From a virus: a stretch of 32,625 nt of DNA. Where the stretch lies: the IMG/VR virus record IMGVR_UViG_3300048597_000257, positions 1-32,625 of that record, one strand, 5' to 3'. The position numbers and the translations under genes were made by a program. Shown one piece after another: positions 20,262-28,584 of the stretch. The first letter of the stretch is position 1. Every line of letters starts with the position of its first letter. The notes beneath the pieces are model-generated. The model was not told the origin of the DNA and ran no database searches. It worked only from the letters and a program-made list of their open reading frames with translations.

Positions 20262-21494
20262 ATGACCTCCCTCGTCGCGCTCCCCTACGCAGCCCTTCAC
20301 GCGCACGACCGCGCGACGCCGGGCTGGTGCTTCGATGCTGCGGGGGCGCTGGTGCAGGTGGGGGCGAACCTGCCACGGGTGGATTATGACCCGGGGACGC
20401 TGGCGGCGCAGGGGGTGTTGTTCGAGGGCGCGGCCACGAACCTGTCCGGCAACCCGCGCTTTGAAGGGGCTGTCGCCGGCATCCCTGGCACTCAGCCGAC
20501 GGGCAATACCTGGCTGAACAGCGGCGCTGGTCTGACCCGCGAGATCGTCGGCGTCGGCGTGGAAGACGGCTGGCCGCACATCGATGTGAGGTGGTCGGGC
20601 ACCCCGAGCTCGAGCACCACCCGCACCCACAGCTTTGTCACGAACACCGCAGTCGCCGCGCTTCCGGGGCAAAGCTGGACATCGCGCGTGCCGACTCGCC
20701 TGGTGGGGGGCAGTGTCACCAATGTCTCGGTGTCGCATGCGATCAACGGGCTCGACGGTGGCGGAACGCAGCTCGATACGGTCAGCAATGTCATCACGGG
20801 CGCGGTCGGCGTCGCGGCGCTGCGCAGCGCGGTGCATGACGCGACGGTTGCGCTCACGAACCCCTCCACGGCCTTCGTGCGGCATCGCATCATCATCGGC
20901 TTCACGCTGGGCCAGGCCGCCGACATCACGCTGCGCATGGCAGCACCGCAGCTTTGGCAGTCCGCGGTGCCATTCTCCCCCACGCTGCCGCCCGTCGCCA
21001 CGCTCGGCCCGTCCACCCGCGCCGCCGACCGCATCACCCGCACGCTGAACCATCGCTTCCAGCGTTCCGCCTTCACGCTGCTCGCCCGCGGCCTCTTCGC
21101 GCAGGCCTCCCCGGCCGGCATGACGCGCGGCGTGCTGCAGATCGACGACGGCACGAACGCCAACCGCATCCGGGTCGAGAACACGCCCGGCGGGTCCGCG
21201 CTGCAGATCGTTGCCACCATTGGCGGCGCCGACGTCGCCACCCTGCCGCTGGGCAACATGACCCCCGGCACGCCCTTCTCCGTAGCCTTCGCCGCGCAGG
21301 ACGGCGACCTGGCCGCGGTGCGCAACGGCGGCACGGTGCAGACCGCCGCTGTCGCTGTCCCGCCCGGCCTCGCCTTCATGCGCGTCGGCGCGACCGGCTT
21401 CGACCACGCGAACCCGATGAACGGCTGGTACCGCGCGCACCGGCTGCTGCGCGGGCGCGTCGACAACGCATCCCTCATCACCCTGGCGGCCTGA
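20262..21494 (+). CDS. Lectin-like fibre/adhesin protein inside head module
   Basis: This 410-residue product starts MTSLVALPYAALHAHDRATP. Residues about 37-60 (LPRVDYDPGTLAAQGVLFEG, then AATNL) match a recurrent phage tail-fibre and head-fibre motif in which R-x-DYDP ... G-x-L-x-E-x-x-x-TNL precedes carbohydrate-binding modules. Residues 60-235 look like a CBM/CenC-type beta domain, and 255-405 look like a concanavalin/laminin-G-type sandwich (PFSVAFAAQDGDLAAVRNGG). There is no tail-attachment or chaperone domain. It lies between a small head protein and the connector, 2 bases before the latter. A role as a surface fibre binding host or matrix polysaccharide is inferred. Confidence 0.72.
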   Translation: MTSLVALPYAALHAHDRATPGWCFDAAGALVQVGANLPRVDYDPGTLAAQGVLFEGAATNLSGNPRFEGAVAGIPGTQPTGNTWLNSGAGLTREIVGVGVEDGWPHIDVRWSGTPSSSTTRTHSFVTNTAVAALPGQSWTSRVPTRLVGGSVTNVSVSHAINGLDGGGTQLDTVSNVITGAVGVAALRSAVHDATVALTNPSTAFVRHRIIIGFTLGQAADITLRMAAPQLWQSAVPFSPTLPPVATLGPSTRAADRITRTLNHRFQRSAFTLLARGLFAQASPAGMTRGVLQIDDGTNANRIRVENTPGGSALQIVATIGGADVATLPLGNMTPGTPFSVAFAAQDGDLAAVRNGGTVQTAAVAVPPGLAFMRVGATGFDHANPMNGWYRAHRLLRGRVDNASLITLAA

Positions 21495-21496
21495 CG

Positions 21497-22084
21497 ATGA
21501 ACCTCTCGCTGGTCACTCCCGCCGCGGCCCTGCCGGTGTCGCTGGCCGAGGCGCTGTCGCACATCCGCGGCGGGGATGCGGAACAGGCGCTGGTGTCCAT
21601 CTACCTGGCCGCCGCGGTGCAGGCGGTGGAAGACGCGACCGGCCGCGCGCTCATCACCGAGACCTGGCGCCTGTCCCTGCCGGCCTTCCCGTGCGGCGAC
21701 ATCATCCTGCCCCGCGCGCCGCTGCTGGCGGTGACCGAGATCCGCTACTGGTCGGACGCCCCCACCCCAGCCGACACGCTGCTGGCCGCCAGCGGCTACC
21801 AGGTGGTGGCGCCCGCCGGCCCGACCGCGCCGGAAGGCCGTGTGCTGCTGGCGCCGTTGCAGGACTGGCCCGCCACGCAGGCCGATCGCGCCGACGCGGT
21901 GCGAATCACCTTCACCGCCGGCTACGGCGCGACCGCGGCCAGCGTGCCCGCCCCGCTGCGCGCCGCCGTGCTGCTGCTGACCGGCGACCTGTACGAGAAC
22001 CGCGAGGCCGGCGGCGCGAAGGCCCTGGCCGAGAACCCCGCAGTGCAGCGGCTGCTCTCGCCCTATCGCATCTGGGCGGTGTGA
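21497..22084 (+). CDS. Head-tail connector (HK97 gp6-like)
   Basis: This 195-residue product starts MNLSLVTPAAALPVSLAEAL. It shows the gp6-type pattern: an N-terminal VSLAEALSHIRG helix, AAAVQAVEDATGRALITETW with the conserved E-x-x-T-G-R-x-L motif, LPRAPLLAVTEIRYW beta strand, then VRITFTAGYGATAASVPAPL with the conserved Y-G and P-x-x-L-R-x-A helix. It is longer than HK97 gp6 (about 110 residues), resembling the phiE125 gp8 group. It forms the ring below the portal. TGACG spacing puts it directly behind the fibre gene. Confidence 0.9.
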   Translation: MNLSLVTPAAALPVSLAEALSHIRGGDAEQALVSIYLAAAVQAVEDATGRALITETWRLSLPAFPCGDIILPRAPLLAVTEIRYWSDAPTPADTLLAASGYQVVAPAGPTAPEGRVLLAPLQDWPATQADRADAVRITFTAGYGATAASVPAPLRAAVLLLTGDLYENREAGGAKALAENPAVQRLLSPYRIWAV

Positions 22085-22085
22085 C

Positions 22086-22484
22086 ATGGCGGCCGGATCT
22101 CTGCGCCACCTGCTGACGCTCGAACAGCGCACGCAGGCGGCCGATGGGTCGGTGGGCATCACCACCACCTACGCGCCGGTCGCGCAGGTCTGGGGCGACG
22201 TGCAGGCCACGCGCGGCGCGGTGTACCTGGCGACGGTGCAGGTGGGCGAGGGCCCGACGCATCGCATCGTCATCCGCTACCGGGAGCGCACCACCTTCGA
22301 CCATGTGTCGGAGCTGGTGCTCGACCCGGGCGACACCGCGACCGAGGCCTTCGACTACACGGCCACCACCTTCCTGGCGGCGACCGAACGCCGCTGGCGT
22401 GTGCGCGATGTGCGCGACCCGGACGGTCGGCGGAAGTGGCTGGAAATCATGGCCGAGGAACTGCAGCCGGAGGGCGGGGCATGA
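22086..22484 (+). CDS. Head closure protein (SPP1 gp16/head-tail joining type)
   Basis: This 132-residue product starts MAAGSLRHLLTLEQRTQAAD. The family pattern is clear: LRHLLTLEQRT, the D-x-x-G-g TTTYAPVAQVWGDVQATRGA core, THRIVIRYRE and a C-terminal WRVRDVRDPDGRRKWLEIMA. It closes the neck after packaging. It begins one base after the connector stop and overlaps the next gene by ATGA. Confidence 0.9.
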   Translation: MAAGSLRHLLTLEQRTQAADGSVGITTTYAPVAQVWGDVQATRGAVYLATVQVGEGPTHRIVIRYRERTTFDHVSELVLDPGDTATEAFDYTATTFLAATERRWRVRDVRDPDGRRKWLEIMAEELQPEGGA

Positions 22485-23065
22485 GCCTGGACATCCGCAT
22501 CACGCAGGGGCGCTCGTCGTTCCTCGACCTTGCCATCCAGGGCGCGCGGCTGGATCAGGACGTGCGGAAGGCGGTGCGGGAGATGGCGGCGTCGTACCGC
22601 GCCCGGGTGGTGGCGGAACTGCGCGCGCCGAAGTCCGGCACGAAGTACGGCGCGCGCACGGGGCGGGCGTTCTACCGTAAGCAGCGCCGCACGGCGCAGG
22701 TATTCGGCGGGCGCACGGCCACCTACACGGCGAACGTGCGGGTCAACGGCCGGACCCGCGCCTACACCGCCTCCGCGCCCGGCCAGGCGCCGGCGGTGTT
22801 CACGGGCACGCTGGCGCGCGCCGTGCGGTCGAAGATCCCGGCGCGGGGCAAGGGATGGTCCGCCCGCGTGTTCGCCGACCGCGGCACGGCCTTCTACCGC
22901 CACATGCTGGAATTCGGCACGAAGCAGCGGCAGACGAAACGCCCCCGCCGGAACGTCGGCGCCGTGGCGCCGCGGCCCATCTGGTCGAAGTTCCAGGCCG
23001 AGATCGAAAAGGCGCTGCCGGCCGCCGTGCTCGCCGCCCTCGACCGCTTCCAGCGGGGTGGGTGA
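22481..23065 (+). CDS. Tail completion/neck protein (HK97 gp10-like)
   Basis: This 194-residue product starts MSLDIRITQGRSSFLDLAIQ. The family pattern is a helical N-terminus (AVREMAASYRARVVAELRAP), a variable basic middle, GTLARAVRSKIPARGKGWSA, then TAFYRHMLEFGTKQRQTKRP, including the F-x-E-x-GT motif, and a C-terminal APRPIWSKFQAEIEKALPAA. It joins head and tail. TGATG couples it to the following gene. Confidence 0.85.
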   Translation: MSLDIRITQGRSSFLDLAIQGARLDQDVRKAVREMAASYRARVVAELRAPKSGTKYGARTGRAFYRKQRRTAQVFGGRTATYTANVRVNGRTRAYTASAPGQAPAVFTGTLARAVRSKIPARGKGWSARVFADRGTAFYRHMLEFGTKQRQTKRPRRNVGAVAPRPIWSKFQAEIEKALPAAVLAALDRFQRGG

Positions 23066-23496
23066 TGCGCCCTTCGCTCATCATCCCGCGTATCCGCGCA
23101 CAGTGCCCCATCTTCGTGAACCGGGTGGCGGGCAGTGCCACCTACCGCCAGGCGGCGCTGCAGGATGACTTTCCGGTGCCGCATGCCTTCGTGCTGCCCC
23201 TCGGGGACAATGCCGATGGCGAGGTCATGCTGAGCAATCTCGACCAGGAACTCACCACCCGCTTCGCCGTGGTGGTCTGCGTGTCGAACCTCAGCGACGA
23301 ACGCGGGCAGGAAGCCGCCGAGGCGATCTACGCCGCCCGCGCGCAGCTGCTCGCCGCACTGGTCGGGTGGGTGCCGGCCGTGGGCTTCGGCGCCGTGCTC
23401 TACCAGGGCATGCCGGACGACCCGGACATCAGCCGTGCCCGCGCCTGGGCGCAGTTCGACTTCGCGGCGCTCGACTACACCGCCAACGCCGCCTGA
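23065..23496 (+). CDS. Tail terminator protein
   Basis: This 143-residue product starts MRPSLIIPRIRAQCPIFVNR. It shows the alpha/beta pattern of tail terminators (gpU-like fold): RFAVVVCVSNLSDERGQEAA, a helix (IYAARAQLLAALVGWVP), a strand (GFGAVLYQGM) and the closing WAQFDFAALDYTANAA. Its place between the gp10-like protein and the tail tube fits the standard order. It caps the tail tube at the correct length. Confidence 0.8.
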   Translation: MRPSLIIPRIRAQCPIFVNRVAGSATYRQAALQDDFPVPHAFVLPLGDNADGEVMLSNLDQELTTRFAVVVCVSNLSDERGQEAAEAIYAARAQLLAALVGWVPAVGFGAVLYQGMPDDPDISRARAWAQFDFAALDYTANAA

Positions 23497-23532
23497 CGCG
23501 GCCCCTTCCACCATCGACAGGAGACACCCGCC

Positions 23533-24480
23533 ATGCCCGTTGGCGCACAGGGGAGCGTGTTCAAGCTCCGCACCCGGCAGGAGACGACCGAAGGCACCGC
23601 CGCCGCCGGCAACTACGACCAGGTGCCGTGCATGTCCTTCAGCCTCACGCCGCAGCAGGGCATGGAACAGGACGCGGTCCTGTCGTCCAGCGCGCGGCGC
23701 GCGAAGGCCGATCCGATCTATGGCCTGGTGAGGGTGCAGGGCGAGGCGCGCGTGCCTCTCGACACCGTGCACATCGGCCGATGGCTGAAGCTGCTGCTCG
23801 GCGCGCCTGTCACGACAGGTGCGGTGGACTTCACGCACGTCTTCAAGGATGGCGGCGCATCCCTGCCGACCAACAGCTTCGAGAAGGCGTTCCCCGACAT
23901 CACGCGCTTCGAAATGGCGGTCGGCGCGCGCGTCAACACCATGGCCGTGCAGATCGGCACCGATGGCGCGGCCGAAGCGACAATGGGCCTCATGGCGCTG
24001 GCGGAGACCACTGCTGCCGTGACCGCCGCCGGCACGCCCGTGGTCACCGCCTATGAGCGGTTCCAGCGGGTGAACGGCGCCGTCGCGCGCGGCGGGTCGG
24101 CGCTGGCGGCGGTGACGGGCGGCGACTTCACCATCACCAACGACATGGAGATGGTCGCCGCGGTGCGGAACGACTTCCGCATGGAGGGGATCGACTTCGG
24201 CCTGTCGGGCGCGACGGGCACCGTCACGCTGCGCTTCCTGGATCACACCCTGCGCACGGCCGCACTGGCCCGGACGCCGGCCGACATGCGCTACACGCTC
24301 ACGATCAGCGCCACGCGCGAGATCGAATTCCGGTTCCCGCGTGCCTTCCTGGCGGCGCAGGGCAACCCGATCGAAGGCCCGCGCGGCATCTCGCAGACCT
24401 TCCGCTTCGCCGCGGCGGATGACGCCGCCCTGGCCTGCGCGGTGCAGGTGACCCTCAAGAACCAGGTGACGACGTACTGA
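23533..24480 (+). CDS. Tail tube (major tail) protein
   Basis: This 315-residue product starts MPVGAQGSVFKLRTRQETTE; AGGAGACACC precedes it. It shows the Phage_tail_tube_2-like pattern: TEGTAAAGNYDQVPCMSFSL, then RVPLDTVHIGRWLKLLLGAP, VDFTHVFKDGGASLPTNSFE and FEMAVGARVNTMAVQIGTDG, ending in paired beta strands (YTLTISATREIEFRFPRAFL). Hexamers stack to form the tail tube. It is longer than the lambda gpV core, so it probably has an extra domain. The gene is followed after one base by the tail chaperone. Confidence 0.9.
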   Translation: MPVGAQGSVFKLRTRQETTEGTAAAGNYDQVPCMSFSLTPQQGMEQDAVLSSSARRAKADPIYGLVRVQGEARVPLDTVHIGRWLKLLLGAPVTTGAVDFTHVFKDGGASLPTNSFEKAFPDITRFEMAVGARVNTMAVQIGTDGAAEATMGLMALAETTAAVTAAGTPVVTAYERFQRVNGAVARGGSALAAVTGGDFTITNDMEMVAAVRNDFRMEGIDFGLSGATGTVTLRFLDHTLRTAALARTPADMRYTLTISATREIEFRFPRAFLAAQGNPIEGPRGISQTFRFAAADDAALACAVQVTLKNQVTTY

Positions 24481-24481
24481 C

Positions 24482-25024
24482 ATGCCCATGACCCTGACCA
24501 AGCCGGCCCCGCGCTGGCTCGAGCTCCCCTACGGCGTGCGCGTCGAGGTCGAGCCCCTCACCACGGCCCGCGCCACTGCGGCGCGGAACGAGGCACTGCG
24601 CCGCGCCGGCGCCCTGACCGCCGAGGCCGAGGCCGCCGCGAAGGCCGGGCAGGAATTCAGCCCTGCGTCCTTCAGTGGCGCGAACGTCTCCGCCATCGCC
24701 GGCATCACCATGGAATACGAGATCGAGGCGCTGGCCCGCTTCGGCATCCGCCGCTGGGAAGGCGTGAACGGCCCGGACGGCAACCCGCTGCCCGTGACGC
24801 CGGAGGCCTGCGAGGCCCTGGCGCAGCACCCCGAGCTGGGCGTCGCGTTCTGGGCTGCCTACCGCCGGCCGCTGGATGACCTGGCCGACGAGGGAAACGT
24901 CTCCGCGCCCTCTGCCAGTTCCGATGGGGCGGCGGGCGCGACCACTGCGCCGGATGCGACGGACGCCCCCGCGACCGAGGCGGCAACCCCGCCGGAAGCT
25001 GCGGAGAATGCCCCGCCGTCCTGA
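24482..25024 (+). CDS. Tail assembly chaperone, short form (gpG-like)
   Basis: This 180-residue product starts MPMTLTKPAPRWLELPYGVR. The N-terminal 135 residues form the folded part (RVEVEPLTTARATAARNEAL, ITMEYEIEALARFGIRRWEG, LGVAFWAAYRRPLDDLADEG); the last 40 are Ala/Thr/Pro-rich and disordered. It lies between tail tube and tape measure, the standard position of gpG. A GGGAAAC heptamer at codons 138-139 allows a -1 shift into an open frame that ends at the tape measure start. gpG-type chaperones coat the tape measure during tube polymerisation. Confidence 0.85.
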   Translation: MPMTLTKPAPRWLELPYGVRVEVEPLTTARATAARNEALRRAGALTAEAEAAAKAGQEFSPASFSGANVSAIAGITMEYEIEALARFGIRRWEGVNGPDGNPLPVTPEACEALAQHPELGVAFWAAYRRPLDDLADEGNVSAPSASSDGAAGATTAPDATDAPATEAATPPEAAENAPPS

Positions 25025-25239
25025 ACCTGCCGGTCACCGATGACGGGGCGGCGTGCCTCGCTGCGGTTGAGGCCGCGGTCGGTGGTGGCGGGATGGCAGG
25101 GGTCAGCGTGGATCTCGGCGGCGCGCTGGCGCTGGCCGCGGCGCACGGGGTTCCGGCGGATGTAGCGGCGGAGCTGGTGCCCGCCGCGTCGCTTGGCGTG
25201 ACGCTGGGCATTTCGGATCGGCAGGGGCGCGAGACATGA
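24482..25239 (+). CDS. Tail assembly chaperone, -1 frameshift product (gpGT-like)
   Basis: If ribosomes slip -1 at 24892-24898, translation changes after residue 139 (AAC) to the frame beginning at 24898 and runs 113 more codons to the TGA at 25237-25239, for 252 residues in total. The new tail includes RLRALCQFRWGGGRD, two Cys-x2-Cys pairs (HCAGC, SCGEC) and then an ordered C-terminus (CLAAVEAAVGGGGMAGVSVD, AAELVPAASLGVTLGISD). That frame is open from 24880 and its stop overlaps the tape measure ATG (ATGA at 25236-25239). The G/GT pair is conserved in many siphophages, where the GT form recruits tail tube subunits. Confidence 0.75.
24892..24898 (+). promoter_or_regulatory. Programmed -1 ribosomal frameshift site
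   Basis: The heptamer G-GGA-AAC is a canonical X-XXY-YYZ slippery site; 0-frame codons are GGA (24893-24895) and AAC (24896-24898), and re-pairing one base back gives GGG AAA. It is close to the GGGAAAG of the lambda G-T shift. Downstream sequence is GC-rich and could form a stimulatory structure. Confidence 0.78.
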
Positions 25240-27380
25240 GCGGCAACAGGGCCATCACGCTCACGCTCAGCGTGCGCGATGCCGATTCGGTCAAGCGGTC
25301 GCTGGAAGGCATCGGCCCGGCGGGCGAACAGGCGCTGCAGCGCCTCGAGGCCGCGGCGCAGCGGGCGCAGGGGCGGGCGGGCGCCGGCGGTGGCGGCGGC
25401 GGCATGGCCGGCCTGGGCCAGACCATCGGCCAGGCCGGCTTCCAGCTGCAGGACTTCGCGGTGCAGGTGCAGGGCGGCACCTCTGCCCTCACGGCCCTGT
25501 CGCAACAGGGCTCGCAGTTCCTGGGGATCTTCGGCGCCGGCGGCGCGATCGCGGGTGCGGTGCTGGCGGCCGGGCTGCTGGCGACGCAGTTCCTGACGGG
25601 CGGCGATGCGGCGAAGGCGCTGAACGATGCGCTGAAGGCGCAGGCGGACCTCTATGAGCGGCTGAACGACGCGGCGCAGCGGCGCGGCGAAGGGCAGGCC
25701 GACGAGCTGCAGCGCGTGCTGCGGCTGCGCGACTACTATGCCAGCCTGACCGAGGAACAGCGCCGCGGCGTGGAGGTGCAGCAGCGCCTGGCCGACACCG
25801 CGGCGCAGGTGCAGGCCACGCGCACACTGGACGGCGCGACCAGCCGGGTCCGCGGGCTGCTGTCGGTCGGGCAGAACGACGAATTCGGGCTGGCGCGCAC
25901 GCCCGAGGGCCTGCGCGCGGTCGAGGCGGCATATCAGGGCATCGATGTCGCCAGTGGGAACGCCTCGGCGCAGTTGCAGCGCTACATCGGCGCGCTGGAT
26001 GAGGCGATTGCGCGCAACCCGCGGCACGCCTCCACGCTGACCGAGGCGCGCGACGCGGCCGCGGCGCTGGCCGACGTCATGGCCCGGGTCGACGCCGCGG
26101 CACGCGCCGCCGGGCGTGGCATTGACGAAGCAGGCTTGGCTGCGCTGCGCCTGGCGCAGCAGAACGCGGCGTCGAGCGTGGGCGTAGGGCTCAACGCGCA
26201 GCTGATGCAGGCGCAGCAGGTGGCGCAGCGCTATGCCCGCGGTGACGTAGCCGGGGCGCGTGCGCTGACCCGACAGGCCGAGATTGACCAGCGCGCCGAG
26301 ACGCTGGCCGAGCAGGCCCGGCAGGAAGCGCGCCGGGCCTTCCCGGAAGGCACCGACCGCACGACCATCGACGCGGCTGTGAATGCCCGCCGGGACGAAA
26401 TCGACCGCACCGCGCGCAGCCTGGCCGAGACCGAGCGCCGGAACCGGGATGCCGAGGCGGCGGCGCGCGAGGCTGAGGCGAATGCGCGGCGCGGGGGGCG
26501 GGCCGGTGAAGCCGCCGCACGGCGCGAAGCGCGAGAGGCCGCCCGCCTTGCCGAGCGCGACCTTGCCTCCGAGGAGCGCGGGAACGCCGCCGCGGTTCGT
26601 GAGCTCGAGCAGGCGCTGCGCGCGGTCGAGACGCCGCTCGAGCGGCACTTCCGCCAGATTGTCGAGCTCGGCGAGCTTCAGGACCGCCTTGCCGAAGCCG
26701 GGCAGCCGCTGGCGACCGAAGACTACGACCGCCTGGTGCGTGGCTATGACCAGCAGCTCGAACAGGCTGAGGCTGCGGCGAACCGCACGAACAGCGCCGC
26801 GCGCGAGCTGGGCATGACCTTCAGCAGCGCGTTCGAGGACGCAATCGTGAAGGGGAAGGACCTTCAGGAGGTTCTGCAGGGCGTGGCGGAGGACCTGGCG
26901 CGGATCATCCTGCGGCAGGCGGTGGTCAACCCGCTCGCGAACGCGGCGAGCGGCGCGGTGGGGCAGGCGGGGAACTTCCTGGGGAGCCTGTTCAGCGGCA
27001 CCGGAGGCGCCGCGGCGCCTGTCGTCGCCAGCGCCCTCGGCAACGCCTTCTTCGGTGGCCGGCTCACCGCCTTCGCGGCCGGCGGCGTGGTCGACCGCGC
27101 CACGGTGGTGCCGATGGCGCTCATGGGCGAGGCCGGGCCGGAAGCGGTGGTGCCGCTGAAGCGCGGCAGGGACGGAAAGCTGGGGATTGCGGGGCAGGGC
27201 GGCGGGGGCGGCATGGTCTACTCGCCAACCATCAACATCGACGCCCGCGGCGCCGATCCGTCCGTGGTGCCGATGATCCGGCAGGCGGTCGAGATCGCGG
27301 TCGCGCGCAGCAAGGCCGAGACGTTCGCCGAGATCCAGCGCGGCGGCCGAGCGGCAAAGGTTGTGGGGCGGCGCGGATGA
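25236..27380 (+). CDS. Tape measure protein
   Basis: This 714-residue product starts MSGNRAITLTLSVRDADSVK. It is helical and Ala/Gln/Arg-rich over most of its length, with an early hydrophobic Gly-rich region (FGAGGAIAGAVLAAGLLATQ, residues about 105-125) that could cross a membrane. The C-terminal third matches lambda-type tape measures: FSSAFEDAIVKGKDLQEVLQ, then GVAEDLARIILRQAVVNPLA, and the short beta C-terminus (VYSPTINIDARGADPSVVPM). At about 0.15 nm per residue it predicts a tail near 105-110 nm. It sets tail length and is released into the host envelope at infection. ATGA coupling links it to the gpGT frame and to the next gene. Confidence 0.93.
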   Translation: MSGNRAITLTLSVRDADSVKRSLEGIGPAGEQALQRLEAAAQRAQGRAGAGGGGGGMAGLGQTIGQAGFQLQDFAVQVQGGTSALTALSQQGSQFLGIFGAGGAIAGAVLAAGLLATQFLTGGDAAKALNDALKAQADLYERLNDAAQRRGEGQADELQRVLRLRDYYASLTEEQRRGVEVQQRLADTAAQVQATRTLDGATSRVRGLLSVGQNDEFGLARTPEGLRAVEAAYQGIDVASGNASAQLQRYIGALDEAIARNPRHASTLTEARDAAAALADVMARVDAAARAAGRGIDEAGLAALRLAQQNAASSVGVGLNAQLMQAQQVAQRYARGDVAGARALTRQAEIDQRAETLAEQARQEARRAFPEGTDRTTIDAAVNARRDEIDRTARSLAETERRNRDAEAAAREAEANARRGGRAGEAAARREAREAARLAERDLASEERGNAAAVRELEQALRAVETPLERHFRQIVELGELQDRLAEAGQPLATEDYDRLVRGYDQQLEQAEAAANRTNSAARELGMTFSSAFEDAIVKGKDLQEVLQGVAEDLARIILRQAVVNPLANAASGAVGQAGNFLGSLFSGTGGAAAPVVASALGNAFFGGRLTAFAAGGVVDRATVVPMALMGEAGPEAVVPLKRGRDGKLGIAGQGGGGGMVYSPTINIDARGADPSVVPMIRQAVEIAVARSKAETFAEIQRGGRAAKVVGRRG

Positions 27381-28000
27381 CGGTCCTGGTGTTTCCCACC
27401 CTCAGCCGCACCCCGTCGGGCGCGTCCTTTCGCCTGCGCGGCAATACGCAGACGCACCGCAGCCCGCTGGATGGCACGACCCAGACGCTCGAGCTGCCGG
27501 GCGCCGTGTGGGAGGTCAGTGTCCGGTGGGACAGCCTGCAGGAATCCGACTGGCGGGTGCTGTCGTCCTTCCTGGCGAACCTGCGCGGGCGGTCGGGGCG
27601 GTTCCTGTTTTCCCCCGCCATCTTCGCCCCGCGCCGGGGCACAGGTACCGGCACGCCGGTGATCTTCGGCGCCGGCGACGTCGGCGCCGACCTGTTCACC
27701 GGCGGATGGACGGCGTTCGCGGCCGATGTGTTCAAGGCCGGTGACTGGCTGTCCTACACCGACACGGGCGGCCGGACGCGCCTGCACATGGCAACCGCGG
27801 ACGTCAGCGCCGGCGGCGGCGGTGGCGCCACGGTGCAGATCACGCCGCCGGTGCGCGTCGCTGGCCCGGCCTCGGCGCCCATCGAGGTGGTGGCGCCGAT
27901 CGGCGTCTTCATGCTGGCCGATGACGTGTCGCCCGACATCGAGATCCGGGCGCCGCGCCTGGGTGGTGTGGCAATCACGATGATCGAGGCGCTGGTATGA
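27377..28000 (+). CDS. Distal tail (Dit-like) protein
   Basis: This 207-residue product starts MTVLVFPTLSRTPSGASFRL. It is beta-rich: TQTLELPGAVWEVSVRWDSL, LSSFLANLRGRSGRFLF and the closing SPDIEIRAPRLGGVAITMIE resemble the distal tail ring/minor tail proteins found right after the tape measure. The middle (GTPVIFGAGDVGADLFTGGW) looks like an inserted carbohydrate-binding-like loop. Its partners would be the tail tube above and the hub below. Gene order here (tape measure, Dit, hub, NlpC/P60-like, gpJ) parallels RcGTA g11-g15, a family-level analogy. Assignment rests on order and fold, not on a signature motif. Confidence 0.72.
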   Translation: MTVLVFPTLSRTPSGASFRLRGNTQTHRSPLDGTTQTLELPGAVWEVSVRWDSLQESDWRVLSSFLANLRGRSGRFLFSPAIFAPRRGTGTGTPVIFGAGDVGADLFTGGWTAFAADVFKAGDWLSYTDTGGRTRLHMATADVSAGGGGGATVQITPPVRVAGPASAPIEVVAPIGVFMLADDVSPDIEIRAPRLGGVAITMIEALV

Positions 28001-28584
28001 CCCGGCCGCTTTCCCCCGCCGTCGCCGCTGCGGTCACGCAGGAACAGGTGGCCCGCACCGTTGCGGTCGAACTCGACTTCCCCTCTGGCATCGCGCGCTG
28101 GAATGCCAGCCCCGCCACCGTGTCCATCGGCGGCAGCCCGTTCCTCGGCGTGGGCATCCTGGGCACGATCAGCGTGACCGAGGAAAGCGCCGAGCTGCGC
28201 GCCTATGGGCTGACGCTGACCCTGTCCGGCATCCCGCGCGACGTCGTCACGCTGGCCGCGCTGCAGGGCTACCAGAACCGCCCCGGCACCGTGTGGGAAG
28301 TGCCGCTGAACCCGGACACCTTTGCCGTGCTGGCGAGCCCGGTGGTGATCTTCCGCGGGCGGATGGACACGCTCGACGTGACGCTGGGCGACACGGCCAG
28401 CGTGCAGGTGACGCTGGAAAACCGCCTGGCGGACTGGGAACGCCCGCGCATCCGCCGCTACACAGACGAGGATCAGCAGCAGGCCTTCCCGGGCGACACC
28501 GGCTTTCGCTTCCTGCCGGCGACGACCGAGAGAGAGATCATCTGGCCGAGCGCCGACTACTTTGCGTCGCGCGCCCGCCGATGA
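27997..28584 (+). CDS. Minor tail/hub protein, gpL-like
   Basis: This 195-residue product starts MTRPLSPAVAAAVTQEQVAR. Beta-rich: TVAVELDFPSGIARWNASPA, GILGTISVTEESAELRAYGL, VVIFRGRMDTLDVTLGDTAS, then VQVTLENRLADWERPRIRRY and TDEDQQQAFPGDTGFRFLPA. The V-x-L-E-N-R-L-x-D-W-E-R-P-R-x-R-R-Y-T segment recurs in gpL-like minor tail proteins of many alphaproteobacterial phages. It likely forms the hub between Dit and gpJ. Overlaps both neighbours by 4 bases. Confidence 0.75.
   Translation: MTRPLSPAVAAAVTQEQVARTVAVELDFPSGIARWNASPATVSIGGSPFLGVGILGTISVTEESAELRAYGLTLTLSGIPRDVVTLAALQGYQNRPGTVWEVPLNPDTFAVLASPVVIFRGRMDTLDVTLGDTASVQVTLENRLADWERPRIRRYTDEDQQQAFPGDTGFRFLPATTEREIIWPSADYFASRARR

Noticed and set aside
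17403-21440. A second 1345-codon minus-strand frame opposite protease and capsid
   Set aside because: Shadow of the prohead protease and major capsid genes. The equal length to the other antisense frame is coincidence; composition is arginine-rich and featureless.
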